A program made the translations under genes and the position numbers. This document shows positions 12,650-23,300 of a stretch of DNA of 64,000 nucleotides, piece after piece. Position 1 is the stretch's first letter. Every line of letters starts with the position of its first letter. This stretch comes from Pomphorhynchus laevis (taxonomy: Eukaryota; Acanthocephala; Palaeacanthocephala; Echinorhynchida; Pomphorhynchidae): the NCBI GenBank assembly GCA_012934845.2, contig WNNJ02003404.1, positions 25,943 through 89,942 on the forward strand. The letters are read 5' to 3'. The notes under the pieces are model-generated. The model searched no databases and was not told where the DNA came from. It saw only the letters and a list, made by a program, of their open reading frames with translations.

Positions 12650-12882
12650 CATAGGTTTACTGAGGAATTAGTAACGTCGCAGTTGTGTAGCTACAGGGCC
12701 ACCCTGATGAGACCACCCTATAGCAATGAGTAGACTAAGGTCGAAACGCCCTATTGGGGGCTAGGCGTCTGTGGTAGGCGCATTCCGGGATAAGCTTCCA
12801 GACGAAGGTTGTAAAAAAGCATACAGGCTTATACTTTCCTGTTTGTGTCAATCAAAAAAGTTGTATTAAAACTCTTTCGTGA
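12650..12882 (+). mobile_element. 233-bp insertion with 10-bp target-site duplication, carrying a hammerhead ribozyme
   Basis: TTATCTTTAT stands at 12640-12649 and again at 12883-12892, and occurs once (inverted, about 36284-36293) in the otherwise matching repeat near 36.3 kb, which serves as the empty site. The inserted piece has no ORF, no poly(A) tail and no inverted ends. It is locally GC-richer than its surroundings. A duplicated target plus an internal ribozyme points to a small retroelement (retrozyme-like, or a piece of a Penelope-like pseudo-LTR). Confidence 0.8.
12691..12780 (+). ncRNA. Hammerhead ribozyme, type I arrangement
   Basis: The core is CTGATGA (12704-12710) and GAAA (12743-12746). 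Stem II is GACC (12711-12714) with GGTC (12739-12742), closing a 24-nt loop. Stem III is ACGCC (12746-12750) with GGCGT (12764-12768), followed by C at 12769, giving a GUC cleavage triplet. Stem I is CCAC (12699-12702) with GTGG (12771-12774), with one C/T mismatch (12703/12770) beside the core. Every catalytic-core base is present. The open stem I makes it type I, the form known from animal Penelope-like elements and small retrozymes. The predicted cut falls after 12769. The weak stem I is the main doubt about activity. Confidence 0.8.
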
Positions 12883-13012
12883 TTATCTTTATGTGAATAC
12901 AATCTTTTAGGGTTATTTTTGTAATTCAGAGTAATGTTTGCTACATATAGTGTCATTTGAATGTATCTACCGTTTAGATAAATTGCCTAAAAAAGTAATT
13001 TGAAATTCTAGT

Positions 13013-13213
13013 GAAACACACTGGGATTTGTGTGAAAAACACACAGCATAAAAATGCTGTGTGTATTTAATAGTTTAATCTGATATTTATTTAAGAAATT
13101 AATATTTCAAAACATGTTTGTTAAACATCTTTAGTAACGTTAGGTTTCTTCTGTTTGGGGTAAAATCCAATGACAAAATTTCCTAATGTGAACATACCAT
13201 TTCAACAATTGTT
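13013..13213. other. Short spacer
   Basis: AT-rich, with a partly self-complementary stretch (ACACACAGCAT / ATGCTGTGTGT near 13038-13061). No gene seen. Confidence 0.3.
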
Positions 13214-13345
13214 TTAATAAATAAATAAAGACTTTCTTAACTACACAATAAAAAAGAAAAAGAAACATGCAATAAACCAGAACAGACACAACAATAGAAA
13301 GTCAGTAGCTCTTCAGTCTTCTAATTCTTTTCTTCTTCTATGGCC

Positions 13346-15796
13346 TCAGGTCCAGGGGGATCTGAGCCCCCAACCGATCCAACACGCCGCCTTCCGACTG
13401 AACCACCCGGGGTCTTTCACCCCCCGAAGAATCCAATCGGCGCGGACTATGCTGGGTAAACGAGAGACGAGGAGCTTAAGAAACCTTAGCCTTTGCTCTG
13501 GGGGACGTCCTCTTGAGAAGAAGACAAGTCCCGAGATAGCCCAGGTACCCCAAAGGCGCACCTGGGTTTTCCCTTTCAATGACAGATGCTGAGCCCGTTT
13601 CAGGGCCCACCTAGCTTTCTTCAGGATACGTTTGAGTCTATCCAGGTCAGCTTTCGCCGACCAGTTCACCGTAACGGTGAACCCCAGGTATTTTACTCGA
13701 CTTGTGAAGGTGGGAAGTGGTTCAGAGGCAAATATGGAGGAGAGCGCAGAGAGTGCTAATCTCTTAAGTTTTTGCTTTGTAGCAGGTGTGCCATGAAAGA
13801 CGACCACCTGCGATTTAGCTGAGTTTAAAATAAGATTGGATATGGGTAACTGATCTTTTAATCTTAAAAAGAAACGGCTGATGTCAGAGACTACGTCTTT
13901 ACACCTGTGTCCAGTGAACAGTGCTGTGGTGTCATCAGCGTACACCACAAGACGTTGTTCGCGTTTAAATATTTTGAATAGTTTAATAGAGGCAGCAAGA
14001 TATAAGATAGGAGAAAGTGGGGATCCTTGAGGTACACCCGTAATAGGGTAGAACTGACGCGCATCAGGGTCGTCTTCATAGTAAAATCGCTTAGTAAACA
14101 ACAGGATCTCCACTCTGTTCACAATTCTCGCAGGCAACCCGAGGGACCTGAGAGAAGAGATCACAAAAGGAATGGAGATGCGGTCAAATGCATCAGAAAA
14201 GTCAAGGAAAACAGCCACAACTAGACGATGGCTATTATCCCGACAAAACTGCTCCACCTCACCAACTGCTGAATGGACCGAGCGACCTTTGACGAACCTA
14301 TGAAAACCTGGAGGGATCAAATTACGCCTACTTAAATGGTCGCGGATTTTACGCGCAAGCGCTTTTTCGTAAATCGACACGAGGGCATTTTGAATCGAAA
14401 TGGGTCGCAGATCTTTAGGGCATGAGCAGGATTTTTTCTTAGGAATAAAAACACGCTTACTAATATTGATGCCTGCTACATCGGATGGGGAGGCTAAAAG
14501 CATTGTGACGGCCACCTCTCTTCTCTGATCAGCTGTCAAAAGCTGACAGACCCGAGAGGAAAGTGGAACGACGGATTTGGAGATGCCCGGGAGTGGACCC
14601 CAGGAGTTAAGGATATCCGTAACAGATAGATCCCTACTCCTGAAGTTACACCAAGGCGGGATTGGTTGAGGTGATAGAGTGGCTCCATAGTTGTGTAGGG
14701 CCAGTGACTCCTCTAAAACTTTATCAAGGCCTACATTCCCTATCCAACGCAATGCTCTATCCTTCCAGCAAACAAACTTCTCCTTCTTGAAAATCTTCCA
14801 AAAGGAAGACTGAGAAGGATTAAGGCGAGCGATACTCGTCCTATCCCTACTCAGCTGGAACCTGTATCTAGTGCTCCAGTATTCATTCGAGAGGGCCTGT
14901 TTGGCGGAAGCAGAGAGATTAGGGAGGTTCAGTAATTTTGCTAGGACCTTGAGTTTTGTCGGAGTGGGATTGTATATACGACCTTTATAGGTAGTCGATA
15001 GAATCGCGGTAGCTTGCGAAAAGAGGTAGGTATTAAATTTGGTCAAACTCTCATTTCCTATTAAGGGAAAGAGTTGGATAGCCGCTTGAAAGAGGGCCAC
15101 TCTGATCGGATCAAAGTGAAACCTCCTTCGAAGCAACATATCTTCCTCAATCCTCCAACGAATTAGGTCATGAGAGGTGGACAATTGCTGGCGCGACTGC
15201 TCCGTGCAGAAGGGTTTTAACAACCACCTCGAGTGAAGCAGTAAAATGTCGAGGATAGAATTTGTTGATGTGCAATGAAAGGTAGGTGACGGGGGTTTGT
15301 GAATAAGATAACCGTTCCTAGCTCTGCGAAGTGCTGCATTGATCCAACGACCAGTTCTGTCGTTGAAATCTCCAAGTAACATGTCATAACCGCTGTCAAT
15401 AATACTATCCAGGAGGTCACGGTTCTTGTGAATTTCCCCTGGACGGATGTAGACATTGGCTAGACTTATGCGTTTACCGTTCTTACTGAGTGAAACTACT
15501 AAACAAGAAAGGGCTGGACATGAGTAGTTTAATAGGAGGGAGGACCTTAAGGAGCACTTAACTAAGGTCAAGAGTCCTTGAGATGAATAGGAGTGAGGTG
15601 GGGTTATGTACGGAGTATAGTGGGAACAAATATGCTTTGGGATAAATCGAGTAATGTCCTGGGGGAGACGGATAGACCGCGTCTCCTGAAAGACTATAAC
15701 ATCTGCATCTCTACCAGATAGAAGTCTAAGGGCGGAAGCACCTCCCGAGTTCCACTGAAGGATATTCAGTGAAAAAGGCTCACGAGTACTCTGCAT
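13346..15796 (-). CDS. LINE A ORF2: endonuclease-reverse transcriptase (intact, 816 aa)
   Basis: An AP-like endonuclease fills about residues 1-220: NILQWNSGG, DVIVFQETRS, then LLGDFNDRTG and a domain end at SILDILLLHSRW. The reverse transcriptase follows, with RPISIQNALVSIYEKAL, motif A as FLDFSDAFDRI, motif B as GVPQGSPLSPILY and motif C as VVYADDTTALF, then KYLGFTVTVNW. A C-terminal extension has GRPPEQRLRFLK and WFSRKAACWIGWGLRS. No RNase H is seen. It would nick the target and copy the element RNA by target-primed reverse transcription. The first ATG follows the ORF1 stop at 15939 by about 140 bases. All catalytic residues appear present, so this protein could be active. Confidence 0.9.
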   Translation of the reverse strand: MQSTREPFSLNILQWNSGGASALRLLSGRDADVIVFQETRSIRLPQDITRFIPKHICSHYTPYITPPHSYSSQGLLTLVKCSLRSSLLLNYSCPALSCLVVSLSKNGKRISLANVYIRPGEIHKNRDLLDSIIDSGYDMLLGDFNDRTGRWINAALRRARNGYLIHKPPSPTFHCTSTNSILDILLLHSRWLLKPFCTEQSRQQLSTSHDLIRWRIEEDMLLRRRFHFDPIRVALFQAAIQLFPLIGNESLTKFNTYLFSQATAILSTTYKGRIYNPTPTKLKVLAKLLNLPNLSASAKQALSNEYWSTRYRFQLSRDRTSIARLNPSQSSFWKIFKKEKFVCWKDRALRWIGNVGLDKVLEESLALHNYGATLSPQPIPPWCNFRSRDLSVTDILNSWGPLPGISKSVVPLSSRVCQLLTADQRREVAVTMLLASPSDVAGINISKRVFIPKKKSCSCPKDLRPISIQNALVSIYEKALARKIRDHLSRRNLIPPGFHRFVKGRSVHSAVGEVEQFCRDNSHRLVVAVFLDFSDAFDRISIPFVISSLRSLGLPARIVNRVEILLFTKRFYYEDDPDARQFYPITGVPQGSPLSPILYLAASIKLFKIFKREQRLVVYADDTTALFTGHRCKDVVSDISRFFLRLKDQLPISNLILNSAKSQVVVFHGTPATKQKLKRLALSALSSIFASEPLPTFTSRVKYLGFTVTVNWSAKADLDRLKRILKKARWALKRAQHLSLKGKTQVRLWGTWAISGLVFFSRGRPPEQRLRFLKLLVSRLPSIVRADWILRGVKDPGWFSRKAACWIGWGLRSPWT

Positions 15797-15938
15797 TGTG
15801 ATGGATTAGTTGGATGGGGGATTGCCTACCTAGACAAAGCTAGGTGCAGGAAGGTTGCCCTTCCCACCACTAGCCCCTCCAAGGAAGGTACTTGCCCCTG
15901 GGCAGTATCTTCATTTCCCCTATTAGTCTTCTGTTGGA

Positions 15939-17033
15939 TTAGCTTCCCAATCTTGAGCGGGGGAACGGCATGGGCTGAAGCCCCTCTCTTTTTCGACTCC
16001 GGAACCGAGGAAACAGGAAGCAAGGATTAGTCCCGATAACGGTTAGGATAGAGCGTACTAACTCCTCCATCTGCCGAAGAGCATTCGAAGTCTTTAAGTC
16101 GATAATCCGTAGAATGTCAGCGTCATCCATACGTGGAGCTGCAGCGACCGCGAAGGACTTGGCCGGATTGGGCGGTTTCAACAAGAATAATTGTCTATAT
16201 TCTTTGAATAGAGAGCATTTCCTGCTCCAAGCAGGATGGCACCCCCCGCAATTCGAGCAGGAAAGGGGGGCCTCGCAGCGATCGGTAGTTGTAAGAGAAG
16301 GACAGCTGGTGGAGCTACAGACCCCACACGAAAGGGTCCCACTGCAGCTGGAGGCCCAGTGTCCCCATTTGTGACACCGGCTGCAGTGGGGATAGGTCAG
16401 ATCATCCCTCTCTGTGATCGTGAATTTAATATTAAAACCCATAAAGGGATTCGACGTAGAATTAGACAGGGATTCAGCAATATTTACGGGAGCATTGCAA
16501 GAGCCAACCGGGATAGGGTTCCCGTCTTTACCCCGGATTGACCTCAGATTGGTGACCTTGAATTTTGCCATAAAAGAACGTATATCTTCTTCTTCCATTG
16601 AACAGGGAAGATTTGAAACTTTTAGCGATGCTAGGATAGGCTTGGATGAAATTTCATCATATTCAGCTAAATTGGCGGAGAAGTACTCCATGTAGTTTGC
16701 GGCAAGGTCATTCGAGACAAAAGAGATCTTCACCTCCGCAGGGTGTAACCTAACAGAGTTAAATAGAACCCTGTTCTGAAACTGTTTGGTGAAGGATCTC
16801 AAAAATTTGTTGTAGAGATCGTGTTTTTCAGTCGGTTTCTTAACTTTAATTATTAGCAAATTCTTTAATTTAGGAATGGGGGAAGCACCTCCCCATCACC
16901 TGATACCATAGAAAAATTACTAACCTTGTTACTTGGATCTGTAGTTAGATTTACCTTTAATTTGTCTTTTTTGTAGGATTATCGTTGATTTTTGAATGAT
17001 TTTTGCTGCTATCGTTTGAAAGCTCCGACATTA
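15939..17033 (-). pseudogene. LINE A ORF1: gag-like zinc-knuckle protein, two frameshifts near its start
   Basis: The open part (15939-16859, 306 aa) has an RNA-binding-like middle, then zinc knuckles CSRCHKWGHWASSC (C-X2-C-X4-H-X4-C), a second Cys-rich stretch and CSNCGGCHPAWSRKC, as in jockey and I-type ORF1 proteins that package element RNA. The true start is probably MSELSNDSSKNHSK near 17030. Between the two, the frame changes once in an A-run (about 16975) and once in a C-run (about 16885). Both are homopolymers, so either could be a sequencing error. Other LINE A copies in the window keep the same N-terminal block (for example KEILPHIPKLAHL at 30.5 kb), which supports the longer ORF. 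Confidence 0.75.
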
Positions 17034-17212
17034 CTTGTACATTGTTCATTTGCTCGACAATTGTTTTGTTTTAAGCGTTTTTCGTTCATATTAGTGTACT
17101 ACTTGATTGTTTGCAATCCTTTCACGATTTTATTATCATGGTCGCAGTACTTTAACAAAAATTCTGATTAACTCATTTTTTGTACTTTATTAATATTTTC
17201 GTCTTGTTAAAT

Positions 17213-18150
17213 ACAAACCATCTGCGATTTAGAAGAGTTGAGAATAAGATTGGACGGGGTAACTAATCTTTTAATCTTGAAAAGAAGCGGCTGATATCCG
17301 AGACTACATCTATGCAACTGCGTCTAGAATACAGGGTTGCGATATCATCGGCGTATACCACTAGATGTTGATCGCGTTTAAATGTCTTAAAGTGTAGGAT
17401 AGAAGCAGCAAGATATAAAATTAAAGAAAGTGGGGGAACCTTGAGGCACACCATAATAGGATAGGACTGACGTGCATCAGGGTCATATTCATAAAAGAAC
17501 CGCTTGGTGTACAGCAGGATCTACGCCCTTTTAACAATTCTCACAAGCAACCCGAGGGACCTAAGAGAATATATAACAAAGGGAATGGAAGAACGGTCAA
17601 ATGCAGCAGAAAAATCAAGGAAGACCGCAACAACGAAATGATGACTGTTTTCGTGACAGAACCGGTACACCTCATCTGCTGCCAAATGAACCGAGCGACC
17701 TTTGACAAACTCACGAAAACTTGGTGGAATTAAGTTCCGCCTACTTAGATAATCGCTGATTCTACACGCAAACGCTTTTTGTTATTAGAGATTAGGGAGT
17801 TTTGGATCGAAATAGGGCGCATATCTTTAAGACATAAGACGACTTTTTTCTTTGATAAAAATATTCTCCAGCTAATGTAAATGCCGGCAATATCAGATGG
17901 GGAGTCTAACGACAACGTAATGGCGACCTCCTTTCTCTGACTGTCTGTCAATTGCTGACAGACCTCGAGTGGAGATTGGCCTATGGAATCTGGAGGTACC
18001 CGGAAGTAGACCTCTGGTATTCAGGATTTCGGTAAGCGATAAGTCCCTGCTCCTAAAGTCACCCCAAGGAAAGACTGTTTTGGGAGATTGAGTGATTCCA
18101 TAATTATGTAGGGTTAGTGACTCCTTTAAAATTTTGTCGAATTTGTTGGA
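17213..18150 (-). mobile_element. LINE A copy 2, RT fragment
   Basis: A minus-strand RT palm with broken frames: VCLKVPPLSLILYLAAS and VVYADDIATLYS at 17263-17454, and RPISIQNSLIS near 17800. It ends at 18150 at a point matching about residue 365 of ORF2. The 3' part of the element is absent. Together with 18836-20083 this looks like one element whose endonuclease-coding middle has been replaced by a Penelope-like fragment. Confidence 0.8.
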
Positions 18151-18838
18151 TTAGCAGAATTAAAGTCGAATTTTCTTCCATCATTTTCTTAAATGTATTG
18201 ACATCTTTATCATGCTTAAATACGGCCAAGATACCATCGACATATCGTATTTAATAAACATGCTTATATGTTGTTTTTGTTGTTATTCATCATTTTGCAT
18301 TCTAGTTGATTCTTATAAAAGTCTTCAAAAGTAAGGCCTAATGGTGATTCCATTGAGACATCATCTATTTGGTTTTTTTTCATCATCAAGATTTTTGGAA
18401 ATAAAAGGGAGTCAATGTTGTCTACATGTTAAGTAGCTTAACCATGGTCTGTTTTAGAATATCTGTTGGTGGTAAGTATGGATGGTTATACACTTTTTCC
18501 ATAATGATTTGGATAGTTTCTTTAACGGGGACATTCGTAAATAGCGATTCGACGTCAAGTGATGTGATTATGTTTTTCATTTACTTTTAGATCTTTTAAT
18601 GTCATTAGTAGTTGGTCTGTAGATCGGATAATATATTATTGATCGATGTATTTACTTATAATTCCGTTAAAATATATAGCAATGTCGTGGGTGACCGTTC
18701 CTGTAAGTCTAACTATCGGTCTTAACGGTGGGTCTTTAAGATCCTTATGAATGTCTGGCAAGCCATATAGATAACCGTCCTTATATTCATTGACCCAGAA
18801 TATATTCATCGTCCTTATATTCATTTCTGACAGAAGCA
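18151..18838 (-). mobile_element. Penelope-like RT fragment nested in LINE A
   Basis: On the minus strand: YGLPDIHKDLKDPPLRPIV and GTVTHDIAIYFNGIISKYI (18636-18839), then words matching Penelope motif A (ESLFTNVPVKETIQIIM), and finally RYVDGILAVFKHDKD near 18190-18240, the Penelope form of motif C. This family is less AT-rich and clearly different from the PLE at 7-9 kb. It has several breaks and no endonuclease part. LINE A sequence lies on both sides. Confidence 0.8.
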
Positions 18839-20083
18839 TCTCCCAAATTCCACTGAAGGACCTTCAGTAAAAACGGTTAATAATTACTTCTCATGCAAAG
18901 GTGGAACTAGAAAGAACAGCGAGCCCACTAGTTAGGTCCAGAGGGGAACGTTAACCTTCCGTTCTCCGGCCCTAACCGCAGAATCACTGACCGCTCTTGT
19001 GCTATTGCTATCTCGGGGGCTATTGTGCTCGTAGAGGAGCGTCGTTCTTTTGATTGCTTGTCTTGGGATATTGATGGAGATGTGACTGGTGTTAGAAACG
19101 CATTCATTAGATTTTTAGCATAGTCCCTTTGCCGCAATTCTCGCATCCATTTTAATTTCGACTACTTTGTAGGTTTCGTCGACGGAAGGAACCTGGGATG
19201 CAGGAGAGCTGGTAATAGTGGCCATTTGTTTATCGAAAGGTATCCGGTGCCGCTTCTGGTGAGTTTTAAACTTCGTGCATTTTTTTGACATGCAGGGTTT
19301 TATAGACAACATTTAACGCAACTGGCTACAGCACTCCATGGCAGAGAATGCTCGTCTTCCTTTGATGCGCATAGCCCGCAACACTTCTCATTGCGAAATA
19401 AGGAGCTTCAGTGCCCCTATGCATGATAATTGTTACAATGGTGGTAAGTCAAATTGTTGGATTCTATGTGCTGGATTTTTAGGTTATACCTAAAGTAAGG
19501 GTTGAAATCCGATTTCGAAAAGAGGAGGGCATTCTTATCTGTTGTGGAACCGAATGCTATGGGTGAAGGGTTGTCCCCTTTACCCTTGAAGAATCTGAGG
19601 TTCAAGATATTTACATTATTTCAGTGCTGTAATGTCAGCTGCGTCTACCTAGGGCGTGATATTCGTGATTTTAGTTGTTGCCATGATTGGCATATAGGTA
19701 ACTGTGGCTTTATGATCCGGATTGTTCTTAGCGAACTTTATGTATTCATTGGCGAGGTCGAATGTCATGAATGAAATACGGTAATTGATACCGGCTTTTC
19801 TAGAGTTAAATATAACTCTGTTTTTGTATCTAGTGACGAAGGTTCGCAAAAGTTCGTCAAAATATTTGTTTCTTGAAATTGTTATAATAGGTGTAACGGA
19901 AACGAGGTGAGCTAGCTTATTTACGGGTGGAAGCTCGGCAGAAGCATCATCTTTATTTTCTATAATTAAAACTTCATTAACCTTAATTGAGTCGTTTGAA
20001 ATGTTATTTTTAGACAAATTTGTAGATAACTCCTGAAATTTTCTGGAATTTGCAAGCATGTCAGTGTTGATTTTCAAATCAAT
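18836..20083 (-). mobile_element. LINE A copy 2, 5' part (ORF2 start and ORF1 remnant)
   Basis: The left end (18836-18880) matches the first codons of ORF2 (the NILQWNSGG region). 18928-20077 is a decayed ORF1, with HLVSVTPIITISRNKYFDE and NRVIFNSRKAGINYRISF at 19649-20077 aligning to the nearly intact copy. Several frame changes, so inactive. Confidence 0.75.
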
Positions 20084-20328
20084 AAATAAAGGATTTTATT
20101 AAACACAAAAACTCCATGCATAAATATGAAAATAACACATGGTGAAGATGGACAAAATGCTATAAATTGTCAATAATCTTCCAATATGTCGTCTTCTTAA
20201 TTTGACGGGCAAGGAGGATCAGATCCCTCCAGCCTATACCAGTCCGCCGCCTTCTATTTTTAAATCAATTGAACCACCGCAAACACGTTTACTGCACATT
20301 TTGAATTGTAATTGTATTTGATAAAGTT
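20084..20328 (-). mobile_element. Short LINE A 3'-end fragment
   Basis: AATAAATAAAGGATTT at about 20085 is a LINE A-type tail. 20190-20285 (GATCAGATCCCTCCAGCC, then CCGCCGCC and TGAACCACC) matches the last ORF2 codons and 3' UTR of LINE A. Only the 3' end remains. Confidence 0.6.
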
Positions 20329-23300
20329 GAATAAATAAATAAAGATTTTTTTAAATTACAGAAGCATCGTCAAAGAGAAAAACAAACTAAGTTAAAGATA
20401 AATCTAAGCAATTCTATCTGAACCATACATGTTTAAGTCTACGTCTTCTCTGCAACATTGTAACGGCCTCAGGTTCATAGAGACCTGAGTCCCCAGCCGC
20501 ACCAGCGCGCTGCTTTACGACTGAACCATTTAGGATCTCTTACCCCCAAAAGAGTCCATTCGAGGCGGACTATGGTCGGTAATCTTGAGATGAGGAGCTT
20601 GAGAAACCATAGTTTTTGCTCTGTGGGACGTCTCTAGAGAAGAAGACTAATCCCGAGATAGCCTATTTACCCTAATGGCGTACTTGGGTTTTCCCATTCA
20701 ATAACATATGCTGGGCTCGTTATAGAGCCCACCTAGCTCTCTTCAGGATACGTTTAAGTATATCCAGGTCAGCATTCGCCGACCAATTGACCGTTACGGT
20801 GAACCCAATATATTTTACTCGACTTGTAAAGTTGGGGAGTGGTTGAGGCTGCAAAATGGAGGATAGTGCCGAGAGTGCAAGTCTCTTCAGTTTCTTTTTT
20901 TGTCACATGGACGCCATGAAATACTACCACCTGTGATTTGTTGCAGTTTAAAATACGATTATATGAGGGTAACTGATCTTTTAATCTTAAAAAGAAACGG
21001 CTGATGTTCGAGACTACATCTTTGAACCTGCGTCCAGAAAACAGGGTTATAGTACCATCAGTATATACCACAAGATGTTGATTGCGTTTTAAAGCCTTGA
21101 AGATAACAATGGAACTAGCAAGATATAAGATAGGAGAAAGTGGGGAAACTTGAGGGATACCTATAATAAGGTAGGACTGACGTGCATCAATGTCGTCTTC
21201 ATAGTAGACCCGTTTGGTGTACAGCAATACCTCCACCTGTTAACAATTCTCGCAGGCAGCACGACGGACCTGAGAGAGGAGATAAATAAGGGAATAGAGA
21301 TCCGGTCAGATTCAGCAGAAAAGCCACAAAAAACAGCCACAGCAAGTTGATGACCATTCTCCTGACAAAACTGATGCACTTCACCAATTGCTAAATGTAG
21401 AGAGCGCTCTTTGGCAAACCAATAATACACGGTGGGATTAAGTTACGCCTACTTAAATGGTCGCGGATTCTACGCGCAAGCGCTCTTTCGTAGATGGATA
21501 TGAGGGAATTTTGAATCGAAATGTGCCGAAGGTCTTTGGGTCATGAAACCGATTTTTTCTTGGGGGAAAATATAAGTCGGCTACAATTGATGCCGGCTAC
21601 ATTTGAAGGTGATGCTAAAGGGATTGTGACGGCAACTTCTCTTCTTTGATCGGTTGTCAAAAGCTGACAAACTCGATAAGAGAGTGGAGCGACGGATTTG
21701 GAGGTGCCGTAAGTGAGCCAAATGAGTTAAGGATATCTGTAACAGATAAGTACCTGCTCCTGAAGTCACCCCAAGACGGGATTAGATGGGGAGATTGAGT
21801 GGCTCCATAGTTATGTAGGGATAGTGACTCTTCCAAAACTCTGTCAAGGTCAATGCTTCCAATCCTACCCACAGCCCCTTCGACTGAGAGATGTTAAGGT
21901 GAGCAAGGCTCGCCTTATCCCCGCTCAGCTGGAACCTATATCTAGAGCTTTAGTATTCATTCGAGATGGCCTGTTTGGCGGAAACAGAGATTTGGAAGGT
22001 GTAGCATTTAGCCAAGACCTTGAGTTTTGTTGAAGTGGGATTGTAAATACGACCTTCATAGTTAGTCGAAAGAAACGCGGTAGTTTGCAAATAGAGGTAG
22101 GAATTGAATTCGGTCAAACTCTCATTAACAATTATGGGAAGAGTTGGATAGCTGCCTGAAATAAAGTTACTCTGATGGGATAAAAGTGAAACTTCCTCCT
22201 AAGCGACGTATCTTCTATATGCCAACGAATTAGGTCATGAGAGATGGTCTGATTTTGGCACGACTGCTCAGTACAGATGGGTTTCAACAACCACATCTTA
22301 TAAACCAGTAATATGTCGAGGAAAATATTAGTTGTTGAGCAATGAAGGGTGGGGGACGGTGGTTTGTGAATAAGATAGTTGTTTTAGGCTCTGCGGAGTG
22401 CTGCATTGATCCGACTACCAGTTATCTCGTTTAAGTCACCAAGTAACATGTCATAGCCACTACCCAAAATACGATCCAGGAGGTCACGGTTCTTATGAAT
22501 ATCCCCAGGAAGGATGTAGATATTGGCTATACTAATGCGTTTACCGTTTTTACAGAGCGATATAGCTAAACAAGACAGGGCTGGACAAGAGTAGTTTAAC
22601 ATGATGGACGATCTTAAGGAGTATTATACTAGGCTTAAAAGACCTTGATATTAAGAGGAGTAAGGGGGATATATACGTTGTAAAGTGGGTGTAGATATGA
22701 TAGGTATAAATTGAGTAATGTCCTGGGGAAGCCGGATAGACCGCGTCTCATGAAGGACTATAACATCTGCATTTCTACCAGATAGAAGGCTAAGGGCAGA
22801 AGCACCTCCCGAATTCCACTGAAGGATATTCATCGAAAATGGATCTTAATTACTTTGCATTGTGTTAATTTAGCTGGGTTGGGATGTATCCTTTTAGTCG
22901 TAAATGGAGGTGAGAATGTTGCTGTTCTCACACCCAGTCCCACAAGTTGGAGACACTTGCTCACGGACAATATCCTCATCTCCTATGGTGGTGACTGTCG
23001 TTAGTTTCCAGTGATTTTTATCCTTCTTTGACAATTTTATCGACGCGGGGTCCTGTTTGTTGAAAGTAGTCGATCTTTTCTTAGACGCAAGGCTCTGCGT
23101 GTAGAACGTCGATCTCTTCTTGGAGATGTTGGACTCCAGAGTGACGGTTTTGGGTGAATTAAGAAAGAGATTTACCATACCGGTAACTAAGTTCTTTCAT
23201 TGTTTTTATCGTCTCCTGTTTCATGGCCTTGAAGATTTTCATTAACTCTTCCGTGTTAGGACCTAACGAGCTGCAGGCTTGATTAAATTTGTTTGGCGAA

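Larger units (their letters stand above)
12345..13012 (+). repeat. Interspersed repeat of about 410 bp, interrupted by a 233-bp insertion
   Basis: Starts AACCCACAATTTCTTCACAT and runs to about 13012. A closely similar copy lies in inverted orientation at 36175-36590. The two differ mainly in that this copy contains 12650-12882. No coding capacity and no clear terminal repeats, so the class is unknown. Confidence 0.75.
13214..17060 (-). mobile_element. LINE A, nearly full-length copy with ORF1 and ORF2
   Basis: A jockey-group non-LTR retrotransposon running right to left. An ORF1 start reading MSELSNDSSKN lies near 17030, followed by the gag-like ORF1, a spacer of about 140 bases, then an uninterrupted ORF2. 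The 3' end carries a (TTTA)n-type tail at about 13216-13230 (seen as AATAAATAAATAAAG on the plus strand). This is the best preserved of about nine LINE A pieces in the window and the only one with an intact ORF2. Confidence 0.9.

Noticed and set aside
16114-16695. Overlapping plus-strand open frames
   Set aside because: All lie opposite the LINE A ORF1; the minus-strand reading has zinc knuckles and homologues, these do not.
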